From a virus, in IMG/VR virus record IMGVR_UViG_3300019776_000961, positions 1-64,000 of that record: a DNA stretch of 64,000 nt. One strand, written 5' to 3'. Of the stretch, positions 16,690-22,179 are shown one piece after another (the first letter of the stretch is position 1; the number at the start of each line of letters is the position of its first letter). Made by a program: the position numbers and the translations under genes. The notes under the pieces are model-generated. The model saw nothing but the letters and a program-made list of their open reading frames with translations. It was not told where the DNA came from and did not search any database.

Positions 16690-16784
16690 CCACCTGTAGT
16701 TTAATGGTAGAACCCCTGTTTTATACACAGGTTTAGCTGGGCGACACTGGCAAAGTGCAGGTTCGAATCCTGCCAGGTGGACCA
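16690..16784 (+). tRNA. tRNA with anticodon UAU and a long variable region
   Basis: Acceptor CCACCTG pairs with CAGGTGG, followed by ACCA. Anticodon stem CCTGT/ACAGG has loop TTTATAC, giving UAU (Ile, AUA codons). The variable region is 25 bases, class II-like, which normal tRNA-Ile lacks. Discriminator A and long arm suit a Leu-type body better, so amino-acid identity is uncertain. Confidence 0.7.
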
Positions 16785-16794
16785 TTTAAAGTTT

Positions 16795-16968
16795 ATGAAA
16801 ACGATAGGAAAAATAGCACTACTAGCAATTGCGTTCTGGGGTGGGCTCACGCTCGGAGCGCGTGGTATAGCGCAAGAGGCAGCTCAACATCATGCAGGTA
16901 GGTTTGTTGTTAACCAATCAACAGGCCAGACTGTCTTTAAATGGAATGACGAGAGTGTAAATTACTAA
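16795..16968 (+). CDS. Small membrane or secreted protein (57 aa)
   Basis: 57 residues from ATG 16795, which lies just after the tRNA (an upstream ATG at 16777 falls within the tRNA). The N-terminus is a hydrophobic helix (TIGKIALLAIAFWGGLTLGA), either a signal anchor or a signal peptide with AQEA as a possible cleavage region. Abuts the next gene with no gap. Not recognised. Confidence 0.55.
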   Translation: MKTIGKIALLAIAFWGGLTLGARGIAQEAAQHHAGRFVVNQSTGQTVFKWNDESVNY

Positions 16969-17304
16969 ATGAATCAAGATTATCTTTTCGAATTAAAGCT
17001 CAAGAACGGTAGGCATGTTATCCGTTTAGAGAAAGCAGGAAACGAAAAGCGTAAGTTCTTGTATCATAGTACATACACAATAAGAGAGAACGGTGTAGAG
17101 TTTAGACTGACACAGTATTACTTCTTTAAACATAAACTCTACTGCTATACAAAGATACGTGAAATACCAATTCCTGTTGAAGAGATACGTATTGATCCAA
17201 ATCCTTCAGTAGAGAAGATGTTATCTCAAATGGGTAGAAAGCTTATGGATCAGTATATGGATCTTATACAGAAGAAAATACAGGAGGCAAAAGAAACAAA
17301 ATGA
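16969..17304 (+). CDS. Hypothetical protein (111 aa)
   Basis: 111 residues, basic, alternating strands in the first 70 (LFELKLKNGRHVIRLEKAGN; EFRLTQYYFFKHKLY), then a helical lysine-rich end. It immediately follows the small membrane-protein gene and overlaps the next gene in an ATGA arrangement. No family recognised. Confidence 0.6.
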   Translation: MNQDYLFELKLKNGRHVIRLEKAGNEKRKFLYHSTYTIRENGVEFRLTQYYFFKHKLYCYTKIREIPIPVEEIRIDPNPSVEKMLSQMGRKLMDQYMDLIQKKIQEAKETK

Positions 17305-17417
17305 ACCCTCTAGTACGCGCTTGGATTAATTTTTGGCATAATGAAAAAGTCGTAGTTGTGTCAATTATTTTTACTGTTATTATTTTTTTTCTTGAGTGTT
17401 ACTATCTCTGCAGCTAA
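17301..17417 (+). CDS. Small single-TM protein (38 aa)
   Basis: ATG at 17301 overlaps the previous stop by four bases (ATGA), a typical coupled start. 38 residues with a hydrophobic helix VVVVSIIFTVIIFFLE. Too short for family assignment; supported mainly by gene packing. Confidence 0.45.
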   Translation: MNPLVRAWINFWHNEKVVVVSIIFTVIIFFLECYYLCS

Positions 17418-17428
17418 TATCATCCTTC

Positions 17429-17692
17429 ATGAAAGAAGTAATAAGAGAAGTATCAGGTGCAGTGATGACACTAGCATTTATGTCTTGTTATTTACCACAA
17501 ATTATTAAAATTATTAAAACTGAATCTTCTACCGATGTTTCGCCTTTGATGATTATTCTCGGACTTGTTGGGTATATCTTTGGAATGATCTATATGTTTA
17601 CCAATGTATTTGGTATCTGGTGGTTTTTAAACTACTCTACTGGCATTGTAACATCTCTTATTTTACTTTATTTCTGGTATAAGCACAAATAA
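17429..17692 (+). CDS. SemiSWEET / PQ-loop membrane protein
   Basis: 87 residues from ATG 17429 (a GTG at 17396 would add 11). Three membrane helices. The first contains the PQ-loop signature SCYLPQIIKIIKTESS, followed by DVSPLMIILGLVGYIFGMIY. This is the SemiSWEET pattern, half of a SWEET sugar transporter, active as a dimer. Substrate unknown. Sugar transporters are unusual cargo for a phage; the gene sits among other small membrane-protein genes. Confidence 0.75.
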   Translation: MKEVIREVSGAVMTLAFMSCYLPQIIKIIKTESSTDVSPLMIILGLVGYIFGMIYMFTNVFGIWWFLNYSTGIVTSLILLYFWYKHK

Positions 17693-17695
17693 TTT

Positions 17696-17866
17696 ATGAC
17701 CACATCAAACACAAACAAACAGGCAAGGGTTTATAGACTCTGTCAGGAACTAGAAGAAGCCAAGCTCCGTAAGAAGTCAGTAACAAGAGCGGCGAGCGAT
17801 GAGATCAAGAGGATTCAAGCAGAGATTAAAGAGCTTCTTGAGTCTGAAGAAGAGCAGCTTCCTTAA
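17696..17866 (+). CDS. Small helical protein (56 aa)
   Basis: 56 residues, charged and helical (VYRLCQELEEAKLRKKS...EIKELLESEEEQ), a probable short coiled coil. It directly abuts the next gene. Not recognised. Confidence 0.5.
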   Translation: MTTSNTNKQARVYRLCQELEEAKLRKKSVTRAASDEIKRIQAEIKELLESEEEQLP

Positions 17867-18193
17867 ATGGCAAAACAATATATACTAAAAGATATAGATT
17901 CTAAAGCTAAGGAGCTAAAGAAGTCTCTTAGGAAAGCTCATAAAATTATTGAGCGTGCTCAAAAGAGAGTATCAAGAACTGGTAAGGATAAGTCATTGCT
18001 CAAAGCAGCATGTGAGCTTGGATTTATCTGCAACAATGCTCCTATCACTAAAGATGGTAAGAGGTATGTTAATCCTATGACATCTGGTGATAAGCTTTTT
18101 CTTGAAGAAATGGGTACGTACAAGTGTATTGAATTCAAACAAAACGAATTTTTAGATTGCACAGGTAAGCAAGTTCATCTAGAATGGTATTGA
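17867..18193 (+). CDS. Hypothetical protein (108 aa)
   Basis: 108 residues: basic helical N-terminal half (KELKKSLRKAHKIIERAQKR), then a mixed C-terminal half with Cys at ACELGFICNN and YKCIEF. It abuts the previous gene and ends 24 bases before the intron-containing tRNA. Family unknown. Confidence 0.6.
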   Translation: MAKQYILKDIDSKAKELKKSLRKAHKIIERAQKRVSRTGKDKSLLKAACELGFICNNAPITKDGKRYVNPMTSGDKLFLEEMGTYKCIEFKQNEFLDCTGKQVHLEWY

Positions 18194-18217
18194 TAATTTA
18201 GGAGATATATAAAATAT

Positions 18218-18466
18218 GGCAGTGTAGTCCAACGGCAGAGACAAGCGACTTATAGTAATTGAGCCTTATAGGAGGAATCTTATAAGTGGATCCCGCTAAG
18301 TCGGTGAAGGTATCGAAAGATAATAACGCCGAGCTAGCAGGTCGAAAGACCGGGCAAGTGTAGAGACTTTACACGGGATACCCAGAACGGGTAAAGACAA
18401 AGTCCAAGCACCGAAAGGTGTACGAAAATCGCTCAAGTGTGGGTTCGAATCCCACCACTGCTACCA
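18218..18466 (+). tRNA. tRNA-Leu(UAA) interrupted by a group I intron
   Basis: 5' exon 18218-18251, 3' exon 18425-18466. The joined exons give acceptor GGCAGTG/CACTGCT, D-arm with GG, anticodon arm AGCGA-CTTAAAA-TCGCT (anticodon UAA), T-arm GTGGG-TTCGAAT-CCCAC, then ACCA. The split is between U34 and A35, as in cyanobacterial tRNA-Leu(UAA). The variable loop is only five bases, so the body is class I, unlike normal bacterial tRNA-Leu. Confidence 0.82.
18252..18424 (+). other. Group I intron in tRNA-Leu(UAA)
   Basis: 173 bases. The 5' part (TAATTGAGCCTTA) matches the known Anabaena tRNA-Leu intron, including the guide GAG that pairs with exon CUU to leave the U-G pair at the splice site. The P2 hairpin (CTTATAGGA/TCTTATAAG) keeps pairing although its bases differ. 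Core elements GCAAGTGTAGAGACT and GGGTAAAGACAAAGTCC correspond to P7/P3/P8 strands. The intron ends in G. It carries no ORF; an HNH gene begins 43 bases past the tRNA. Confidence 0.82.
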
Positions 18467-18495
18467 TATTTGTTTTAATTAAAGCACGTGTCTAC

Positions 18496-18503
18496 CATAA
18501 ATA
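18496..18503 (+). promoter_or_regulatory. T4-type late promoter octamer
   Basis: CATAAATA. Predicted +1 at 18509 is the A of the HNH gene's ATG. Confidence 0.6.
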
Positions 18504-18508
18504 TTAGT

Positions 18509-19117
18509 ATGGATAAAAAATGTACATACAAATGCGGTAAACCAGGAATATACCGTCTAAGAGACGGGTCATGGCGCTGTAGTAAGTGGAGCAATAGTTG
18601 CGAGGCTATACGCGAGAAAAACCGTAAAGGGGTAACGCGTGCTCATAGAGAGGGTAAGTGCAAATCCTTTACTGATGAGCATAGAGCTATTACCATTAAA
18701 AACCGTAAAAATAAAGTGATAGAAGATCTTTTTACTGAAGCTAAAGCAAAGTATCGCTCTAACCACTATCTAAAGAAGATTGTGCAAGATTTCGATCTAC
18801 TGCCTTGGAGATGCTCGTGCTGTGGTATTGATAGCTGGCAGGGAAAAAATATTACTTTAGAGCTTGATCATATTGATGGGAGCGCACATAATTGTAAATT
18901 AGAAAATCTAAGACTACTTTGTCCTAACTGCCATTCGCAAACCGACACTTTTCGAGGTAAGGGCATTAATGCAGGTAAGAAAAAAGTCTCTGATGATGAA
19001 TTAAAGGAAAGCTTAAAAAATTCAAAAAATATTAGACAAGCTCTCATTAATGTAGGGCTTTCACCGAGAGGTGGCAACTATACAAGGGCCCTTAAGCTTA
19101 AAAATTTAGCTTGCTAA
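18509..19117 (+). CDS. HNH homing-type endonuclease
   Basis: 202 residues from ATG 18509, fixed by the late octamer (the upstream GTG at 18488 is not needed). RCSCCG, then LELDHIDGSAHN and LRLLCPNCHSQTDTF form the HNH nuclease core with two CxxC zinc knuckles. The N-terminus has another cysteine cluster (CTYKCGKPG...WRCSKW). The C-terminal helices (RQALINVGLSPRGGNY) may bind DNA. It follows the intron-containing tRNA and shares its core with the HNH gene at 20303, suggesting two homing genes of one family. Confidence 0.8.
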   Translation: MDKKCTYKCGKPGIYRLRDGSWRCSKWSNSCEAIREKNRKGVTRAHREGKCKSFTDEHRAITIKNRKNKVIEDLFTEAKAKYRSNHYLKKIVQDFDLLPWRCSCCGIDSWQGKNITLELDHIDGSAHNCKLENLRLLCPNCHSQTDTFRGKGINAGKKKVSDDELKESLKNSKNIRQALINVGLSPRGGNYTRALKLKNLAC

Positions 19118-19207
19118 ATAGCCATATTCCTTTATACTCATAAGTATATTAAATAAACAGCTTCAGTAGTTGTTTTCGATCATTGACATTTTTAGTTGGT
19201 TTGTAGA

Positions 19208-19234
19208 GCCGCGGTTGGAAATACCGGCCGCGGC
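19208..19234 (+). other. GC-rich hairpin upstream of the tRNA cluster
   Basis: A perfect 7-bp stem GCCGCGG/CCGCGGC with an inner TTGG-AAATA-CCGG stem-loop stands out in an AT-rich spacer, 32 bases before tRNA-Thr. It could be a processing signal, a terminator without a T-tract, or a tRNA remnant. Nothing else is seen between 19118 and 19266. Confidence 0.4.
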
Positions 19235-19266
19235 AACCTACTCCTATTCTTAAAATTTAAAAATAT

Positions 19267-19349
19267 GCCAGTGTGGCTCAGCGGCGACAGCACCGCTTTT
19301 GTAAAGCGGTATACAAACAACGGGGGTTCGAGTCCCTCCACTGGCTCCA
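19267..19349 (+). tRNA. tRNA-Thr(UGU)
   Basis: Acceptor GCCAGTG/CACTGGC, anticodon arm CCGCT-TTTGTAA-AGCGG, T-loop TTCGAGT, encoded CCA. The variable region is longer than usual (about 12 bases). Confidence 0.88.
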
Positions 19350-19371
19350 TTTTTGATCTTTTACATTTCAC

Positions 19372-19447
19372 GCGGACGTGGCTCGACAAGCAAGGCAACG
19401 GTCTCCAAAACCGTCATATGTAGGCGCGATACCTACCGTCCGTGCCA
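19372..19447 (+). tRNA. tRNA-Trp(CCA) with altered elbow
   Basis: Acceptor GCGGACG/CGTCCGT, anticodon arm ACGGT-CTCCAAA-ACCGT, discriminator G, encoded CCA. The T-loop is CGCGATA instead of TTCRANN and the D-loop has no GG, so the standard D-loop/T-loop contacts are missing. Confidence 0.82.
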
Positions 19448-19457
19448 ATTTTTTACT

Positions 19458-19542
19458 GGGTAGATCGCATAGCGGCAATTGCCGGAGACTGTAAATCTCC
19501 TCTCCTTGGAGTTCGAAGGTTCGAGTCCTTCTCTGCCCACCA
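19458..19542 (+). tRNA. tRNA-Tyr(GUA)
   Basis: Acceptor GGGTAGA/TCTGCCC, anticodon arm GGAGA-CTGTAAA-TCTCC, long class II variable arm, T-arm GAAGG-TTCGAGT-CCTTC, ACCA end. Confidence 0.9.
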
Positions 19543-19562
19543 TTTAAAAATTCTTTTCACAG

Positions 19563-19570
19563 ATTAAATA
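19563..19570 (+). promoter_or_regulatory. Late-type promoter octamer
   Basis: ATTAAATA, the variant also seen at 43221-43228. Predicted +1 at 19576 is the A of the start codon. Confidence 0.5.
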
Positions 19571-19575
19571 ATAAT

Positions 19576-19998
19576 ATGGATTTCAATACATATGTAAATC
19601 AATTGCTACCGTTGAATGAAGCAAAAAGTGATAAAATTATTCACTATCATATGATTCTTCGCTTAAAAGTTAACAACCCTGTAACAGGTGTCAAGGAATG
19701 TAATACAGTTATTGAGGAGCTGGTAGATGCTATAGATATGAAAATTCTATCCGGTCCGCATACAAAATATTTAGACGTACCAGGTAATAGAGGTATTACG
19801 TCAGTCACGATTATTGAAACTTCACATATTAGCCTTCACGTTTGGGATGAACAAGATCCTGCGTTAATACAATTAGATATTTTTTCGTGCAAAAAATTTA
19901 CAAAGGAACAGGTTTTAAAATTTCTTAAAAACAGATTTGACATCACTGATTTAGAATTTATTTTTCTCGATCGTACGAACGGATTAAAGGTACGATAA
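19576..19998 (+). CDS. speD: S-adenosylmethionine decarboxylase-like protein
   Basis: 140 residues, near the length of prokaryotic SpeD proenzymes (about 120-130). SVTIIETSHISLHVW (76-90) and LDIFSCKKF (100-108) align with the pyruvoyl-forming ESHISIHTWPE motif and the FTCG catalytic cysteine. Ser83 would become pyruvoyl, but the residue before it is Thr82, not the usual Glu, so self-processing may differ. The enzyme would make decarboxylated AdoMet for polyamine synthesis. The N-terminal about 20 residues (MDFNTYVNQLLPLNEAK) are an extension resembling T4 capsid-targeting peptides. Late-promoted, between tRNAs. Confidence 0.75.
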   Translation: MDFNTYVNQLLPLNEAKSDKIIHYHMILRLKVNNPVTGVKECNTVIEELVDAIDMKILSGPHTKYLDVPGNRGITSVTIIETSHISLHVWDEQDPALIQLDIFSCKKFTKEQVLKFLKNRFDITDLEFIFLDRTNGLKVR

Positions 19999-20011
19999 TC
20001 GTAATCCCTAT

Positions 20012-20084
20012 CGCAGGGTGGACAAACGGTTAAGTCGTCACGCTCATAATGTGAAGATTCCGGGTTCAATTCCCGGCCCTGCCA
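20012..20084 (+). tRNA. Initiator-like tRNA-Met(CAU)
   Basis: Anticodon loop CTCATAA. Position 1 (C) faces C72, an unpaired end as in tRNA-fMet, and the D-stem carries A11-U24, another initiator mark. The three G-C pairs of the initiator anticodon stem are absent. T-loop TTCAATT. No CCA is encoded. Confidence 0.75.
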
Positions 20085-20090
20085 TTTTTT

Positions 20091-20164
20091 CCTCTGTTAG
20101 CTTAAAAGTAGAGCAATCGACTGATAATCGATAGACGAAGGAGCGTTACCTTCACGGAGGACCA
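20091..20164 (+). tRNA. tRNA-Ile(GAU) with altered elbow
   Basis: Acceptor CCTCTGT/ACGGAGG, anticodon arm ATCGA-CTGATAA-TCGAT, encoded CCA. T-stem GAAGG/CCTTC closes loop AGCGTTA; the D-loop (TAAAAGTAG) lacks GG. Confidence 0.82.
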
Positions 20165-20170
20165 TTTTAC

Positions 20171-20247
20171 GGAGTTGTAGCTCAGTTGGTCAGAGCGCAT
20201 GCCTGTCACGCATGATGCCGTGGGTTCAAGTCCCATCAGCTCCGCCA
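20171..20247 (+). tRNA. tRNA-Asp(GUC)
   Basis: Acceptor GGAGTTG/CAGCTCC, anticodon arm CATGC-CTGTCAC-GCATG, T-loop TTCAAGT, discriminator G, encoded CCA. Confidence 0.93.
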
Positions 20248-20273
20248 ATTTTAATAAAAAGGCTTATTGCTAG

Positions 20274-20281
20274 CATAAATA
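20274..20281 (+). promoter_or_regulatory. T4-type late promoter octamer
   Basis: CATAAATA after tRNA-Asp. Predicted +1 near 20287, a 16-base leader before the HNH ATG at 20303. Confidence 0.5.
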
Positions 20282-20302
20282 TTATTAACGCAATAAACCT
20301 CT

Positions 20303-20821
20303 ATGATATCTAAACTCGAATCATTTAAAGACGATGTAATACGAATGTATGTTGAAGAAAGAATGACATGTAAGCAAATTGGTTTAAAATTCGGTCTCAG
20401 ACCAAATCCTGTATCTCATTTTCTTACTAAACACGGTGTAGAACTTCGATCACGTGGCTTGCAAAAAGGCAGACCCGGCACAACAAAAGGAAAAAAGTTT
20501 ACTGAAAGAACCACTGATTACAATAATCAACTTATAGAAAGCGGTGAATATAAAAAATTACACGAAGCAGGTATAAGAAAAAGAGTACGTACATACTTGA
20601 TTAACAAGTACGGGCATAAGTGCCAAATTTGCGGTTTAACGGAATGGATGGGTGTCAGAATACCGCTTGTCTGTGACCACATAGATGGGTCAGCAAAGAA
20701 CTGTGAATTAAAAAATTTTAGAATAATTTGTAATAACTGCGATTCGATTTTACCAACATACAAAGGTAAGAATCGTGGTAACGGCAGAAAGTTAAATGGA
20801 AGCTTGGCTGAGCTGGTTTAA
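20303..20821 (+). CDS. HNH homing-type endonuclease
   Basis: 172 residues. The N-terminal 45 have a helix-turn-helix look (MTCKQIGLKFGLRPNPVSHFL), followed by a basic linker and an HNH core: CQICG, VCDHIDGSAKN, FRIICNNCDSIL. It shares DHIDGSA-x-NC-x-L and the TYKGKN/TFRGKG tail with the HNH at 18509. Its last eight codons lie inside the tRNA-Ser gene that starts at 20798, so its 3' end is made of tRNA sequence. Confidence 0.8.
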   Translation: MISKLESFKDDVIRMYVEERMTCKQIGLKFGLRPNPVSHFLTKHGVELRSRGLQKGRPGTTKGKKFTERTTDYNNQLIESGEYKKLHEAGIRKRVRTYLINKYGHKCQICGLTEWMGVRIPLVCDHIDGSAKNCELKNFRIICNNCDSILPTYKGKNRGNGRKLNGSLAELV

Positions 20822-20889
20822 AGCAGAATTCTACTAAAATTCCGAGGTCTAATACACCTCCGAGGGTTCGAATCCCTCAGCTTCCTCCA
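20798..20889 (+). tRNA. tRNA-Ser(ACU), overlapping an HNH gene
   Basis: Acceptor GGAAGCT/AGCTTCC, anticodon arm GAATT-CTACTAA-AATTC (anticodon ACU, an unusual A34), long class II variable arm CGAGGT...ACCTCC, T-arm GAGGG-TTCGAAT-CCCTC, CCA. Discriminator is T. The first 24 bases overlap the 3' end of the HNH coding sequence. Confidence 0.8.
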
Positions 20890-20900
20890 CTAAATATTTT

Positions 20901-20985
20901 TGCTAGACTCGATCAGGCAGAGAGTAATTAGAATTCTTCGACCAGCGGGTTAAAGACCCGGTAGCCAATGAAGACCTATCTAGCA
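20901..20985 (+). other. Structured tRNA-sized element, possibly a decayed tRNA
   Basis: 85 bases closed by a perfect 7-bp stem TGCTAGA/TCTAGCA, with an inner hairpin CGGGT-TAAAG-ACCCG. Size and position between tRNAs suggest a tRNA relic or small RNA, but no T-arm and no credible anticodon can be built. Confidence 0.35.
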
Positions 20986-20991
20986 TAAATA
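20984..20991 (+). promoter_or_regulatory. T4-type late promoter octamer
   Basis: CATAAATA. Predicted +1 at 20997 is the A of the ATG of the 57-residue gene. Confidence 0.55.
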
Positions 20992-20996
20992 CTTTT

Positions 20997-21170
20997 ATGA
21001 CTTTTAAAGAATACATTACAGAGAAGAATATCGACGCACCACGTCACCCTGGTATTCTTAAACGTCAGGTTAAAGGTAAGCTTACGTGCTCAAAAGCACG
21101 ATCATTGAAAGGCAAGGGTGGGTTGACAGCTAAGGCTGCCCAGCGTTACCTCAATTACCATTGTCAATAA
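20997..21170 (+). CDS. Small basic protein with capsid-targeting-like N-terminus (57 aa)
   Basis: 57 residues, strongly basic. It begins MTFKEYITEKN, close to the MKTYQEFIAEA start of T4 internal proteins. The rest (GILKRQVKGKLTCSKARSLKGKGG) could bind DNA. It is transcribed from a late promoter with no leader. A packaged internal protein is a reasonable guess; no family recognised. Confidence 0.6.
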   Translation: MTFKEYITEKNIDAPRHPGILKRQVKGKLTCSKARSLKGKGGLTAKAAQRYLNYHCQ

Positions 21171-21175
21171 CTTTT

Positions 21176-21252
21176 GCATCCATGGTGAACTGGAATAATC
21201 ACGCAACGCTACGGACGTTGAGTACTAGGTTCGATTCCTAGTGGATGTACCA
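21176..21252 (+). tRNA. tRNA-Arg(ACG)
   Basis: Acceptor GCATCCA/TGGATGT, anticodon arm CAACG-CTACGGA-CGTTG, T-arm CTAGG-TTCGATT-CCTAG, ACCA. Confidence 0.9.
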
Positions 21253-21259
21253 TTTTTAC

Positions 21260-21350
21260 GGATAGGTGGCAGAGTTGGTCTATTGCATCTGACTTGAAAT
21301 CAGAAGTACCCGGAAGGGTACCGTGGGTTCGAATCCTACCCTATCCGCCA
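21260..21350 (+). tRNA. tRNA-Ser(UGA)
   Basis: Anticodon arm TCTGA-CTTGAAA-TCAGA, long variable arm TACCC...GGGTA, T-loop TTCGAAT, discriminator G, encoded CCA. Confidence 0.92.
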
Positions 21351-21355
21351 TTTTA

Positions 21356-21430
21356 CGCTGGTTAGCTGAGATAGATTAGCACGTGCCTGAAGAGCATGAA
21401 AGGTTGGGGCGGTACCAACACCAGCGGCCA
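21356..21430 (+). tRNA. tRNA-Phe(GAA) with altered elbow
   Basis: Acceptor CGCTGGT/ACCAGCG, anticodon arm CGTGC-CTGAAGA-GCATG, T-stem GTTGG/CCAAC with loop GGCGGTA, encoded CCA. The D-loop (GAGATAGATT) lacks GG. Discriminator G is unusual for tRNA-Phe. Confidence 0.8.
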
Positions 21431-21437
21431 ATTTTAT

Positions 21438-21513
21438 ATCAAGGTGGGAGAGTAGTTTATCCACGAGTCTCATAAGCTCGGTTACGTTGGTGCAAATCCA
21501 ACCCTTGATACCA
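21438..21513 (+). tRNA. tRNA-Met/Ile2(CAU), elongator type
   Basis: Acceptor ATCAAGG/CCTTGAT, anticodon arm CGAGT-CTCATAA-GCTCG, T-stem GTTGG/CCAAC with loop TGCAAAT (G55), ACCA. The D-loop lacks GG. Whether it reads AUG, or AUA after lysidine modification, cannot be told. Confidence 0.78.
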
Positions 21514-21519
21514 ATTTAT

Positions 21520-21594
21520 GGAGACTATCGTTCAATGGCAGGACTTAGGTTTGTGGCACCTATAATTTGGGTTCAATTCCCAATAGTCTCCCCA
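21520..21594 (+). tRNA. tRNA-His(GUG)
   Basis: Anticodon arm TAGGT-TTGTGGC-ACCTA. The acceptor has eight pairs, GGAGACTA/TAGTCTCC, so the His-specific G-1:C73 pair is encoded. T-loop TTCAATT, CCA present. Confidence 0.92.
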
Positions 21595-21609
21595 TTAAAT
21601 ATTTTTTAT

Positions 21610-21684
21610 GCATGGAAAGCTAATCGGCTAGGCAAGGGTCTGCAAAACCCTTTATGGTGAGTTCGACTCTCACTCCATGCTCCA
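21610..21684 (+). tRNA. tRNA-Cys(GCA)
   Basis: Acceptor GCATGGA/TCCATGC, anticodon arm AGGGT-CTGCAAA-ACCCT, discriminator U as expected for Cys, CCA. Confidence 0.92.
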
Positions 21685-21690
21685 CTTTAC

Positions 21691-21766
21691 GGGGGATTAG
21701 CTCATTTGGTAGAGCGGTAGCTTTGCAAGCTATAGGTGACCGGTTCGAGCCCGGTATCCTCCACCA
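21691..21766 (+). tRNA. tRNA-Ala(UGC)
   Basis: Acceptor GGGGGAT/ATCCTCC with the G3:U70 pair that marks tRNA-Ala, anticodon arm GTAGC-TTTGCAA-GCTAT, ACCA. Confidence 0.93.
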
Positions 21767-21767
21767 C

Positions 21768-21841
21768 TACCCTGTAGTGTAATGGTAACACCACAGTTTT
21801 TGGCACTGTTATTCATGGTTCGAGTCCATGCGGGGTAGCCA
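21768..21841 (+). tRNA. tRNA-Gln(UUG)
   Basis: Acceptor TACCCTG/CGGGGTA (U1:A72 as in tRNA-Gln), anticodon arm ACAGT-TTTTGGC-ACTGT, discriminator G, CCA. Confidence 0.92.
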
Positions 21842-21848
21842 GTCTTTC

Positions 21849-21923
21849 CGGGATGTAGCTCAGCTTGGCTAGAGCGCTTGGTTTGGGACCAAGATGTCGT
21901 AGGTTCGAATCCTATCATCCCGA
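21849..21923 (+). tRNA. tRNA-Pro(UGG)
   Basis: Acceptor CGGGATG/CATCCCG, anticodon arm CTTGG-TTTGGGA-CCAAG, T-loop TTCGAAT. No CCA encoded, so host CCA addition is needed. Confidence 0.92.
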
Positions 21924-21972
21924 TATTTTTTATTGCATATCTTATATTAAGAGCTTAATATATTTTTATTAA

Positions 21973-22047
21973 TCCTGATTAGCTCAATGGTAGAGCAGCG
22001 AGCTGTTAACTCGCATGTTGTTGGTTCGAGTCCAGCATCAGGAGCCA
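21973..22047 (+). tRNA. tRNA-Asn(GUU)
   Basis: Acceptor TCCTGAT/ATCAGGA, anticodon arm GCGAG-CTGTTAA-CTCGC, discriminator G, CCA. Confidence 0.93.
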
Positions 22048-22052
22048 TTTTA

Positions 22053-22133
22053 GCTCAGGTGGCGTAACGGCAGCCGCGCAAGTCTTAGGAACTTGTTCCA
22101 AATGGAGTGAGAGTTCGAGTCTCTCCCTGAGCA
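22053..22133 (+). tRNA. tRNA-Leu(UAG)
   Basis: Acceptor GCTCAGG/CCTGAGC, anticodon arm CAAGT-CTTAGGA-ACTTG, class II variable arm TTCCAAATGGA, discriminator A. No CCA encoded. Unlike the intron-bearing UAA tRNA it has the normal Leu architecture. Confidence 0.92.
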
Positions 22134-22147
22134 CTACTTTCATCTTG

Positions 22148-22155
22148 CATAAATA
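22148..22155 (+). promoter_or_regulatory. T4-type late promoter octamer
   Basis: CATAAATA. Predicted +1 at 22161 gives a 19-base leader before the HNH ATG at 22180. Confidence 0.5.
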
Positions 22156-22179
22156 ATTAAAACCAACTAGAATGTCTCT

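Noticed and set aside
18190-18213. Promoter for the intron-containing tRNA (TTGATA and TATAAA)
   Set aside because: The spacing between the two hexamers is only 12 bases, too short for a sigma70 promoter.
19183-19210. TTGACA before the main tRNA cluster as a sigma70 promoter
   Set aside because: A -35-like TTGACA is present, but no acceptable -10 lies 15-18 bases downstream; the expected place is GC-rich hairpin sequence.
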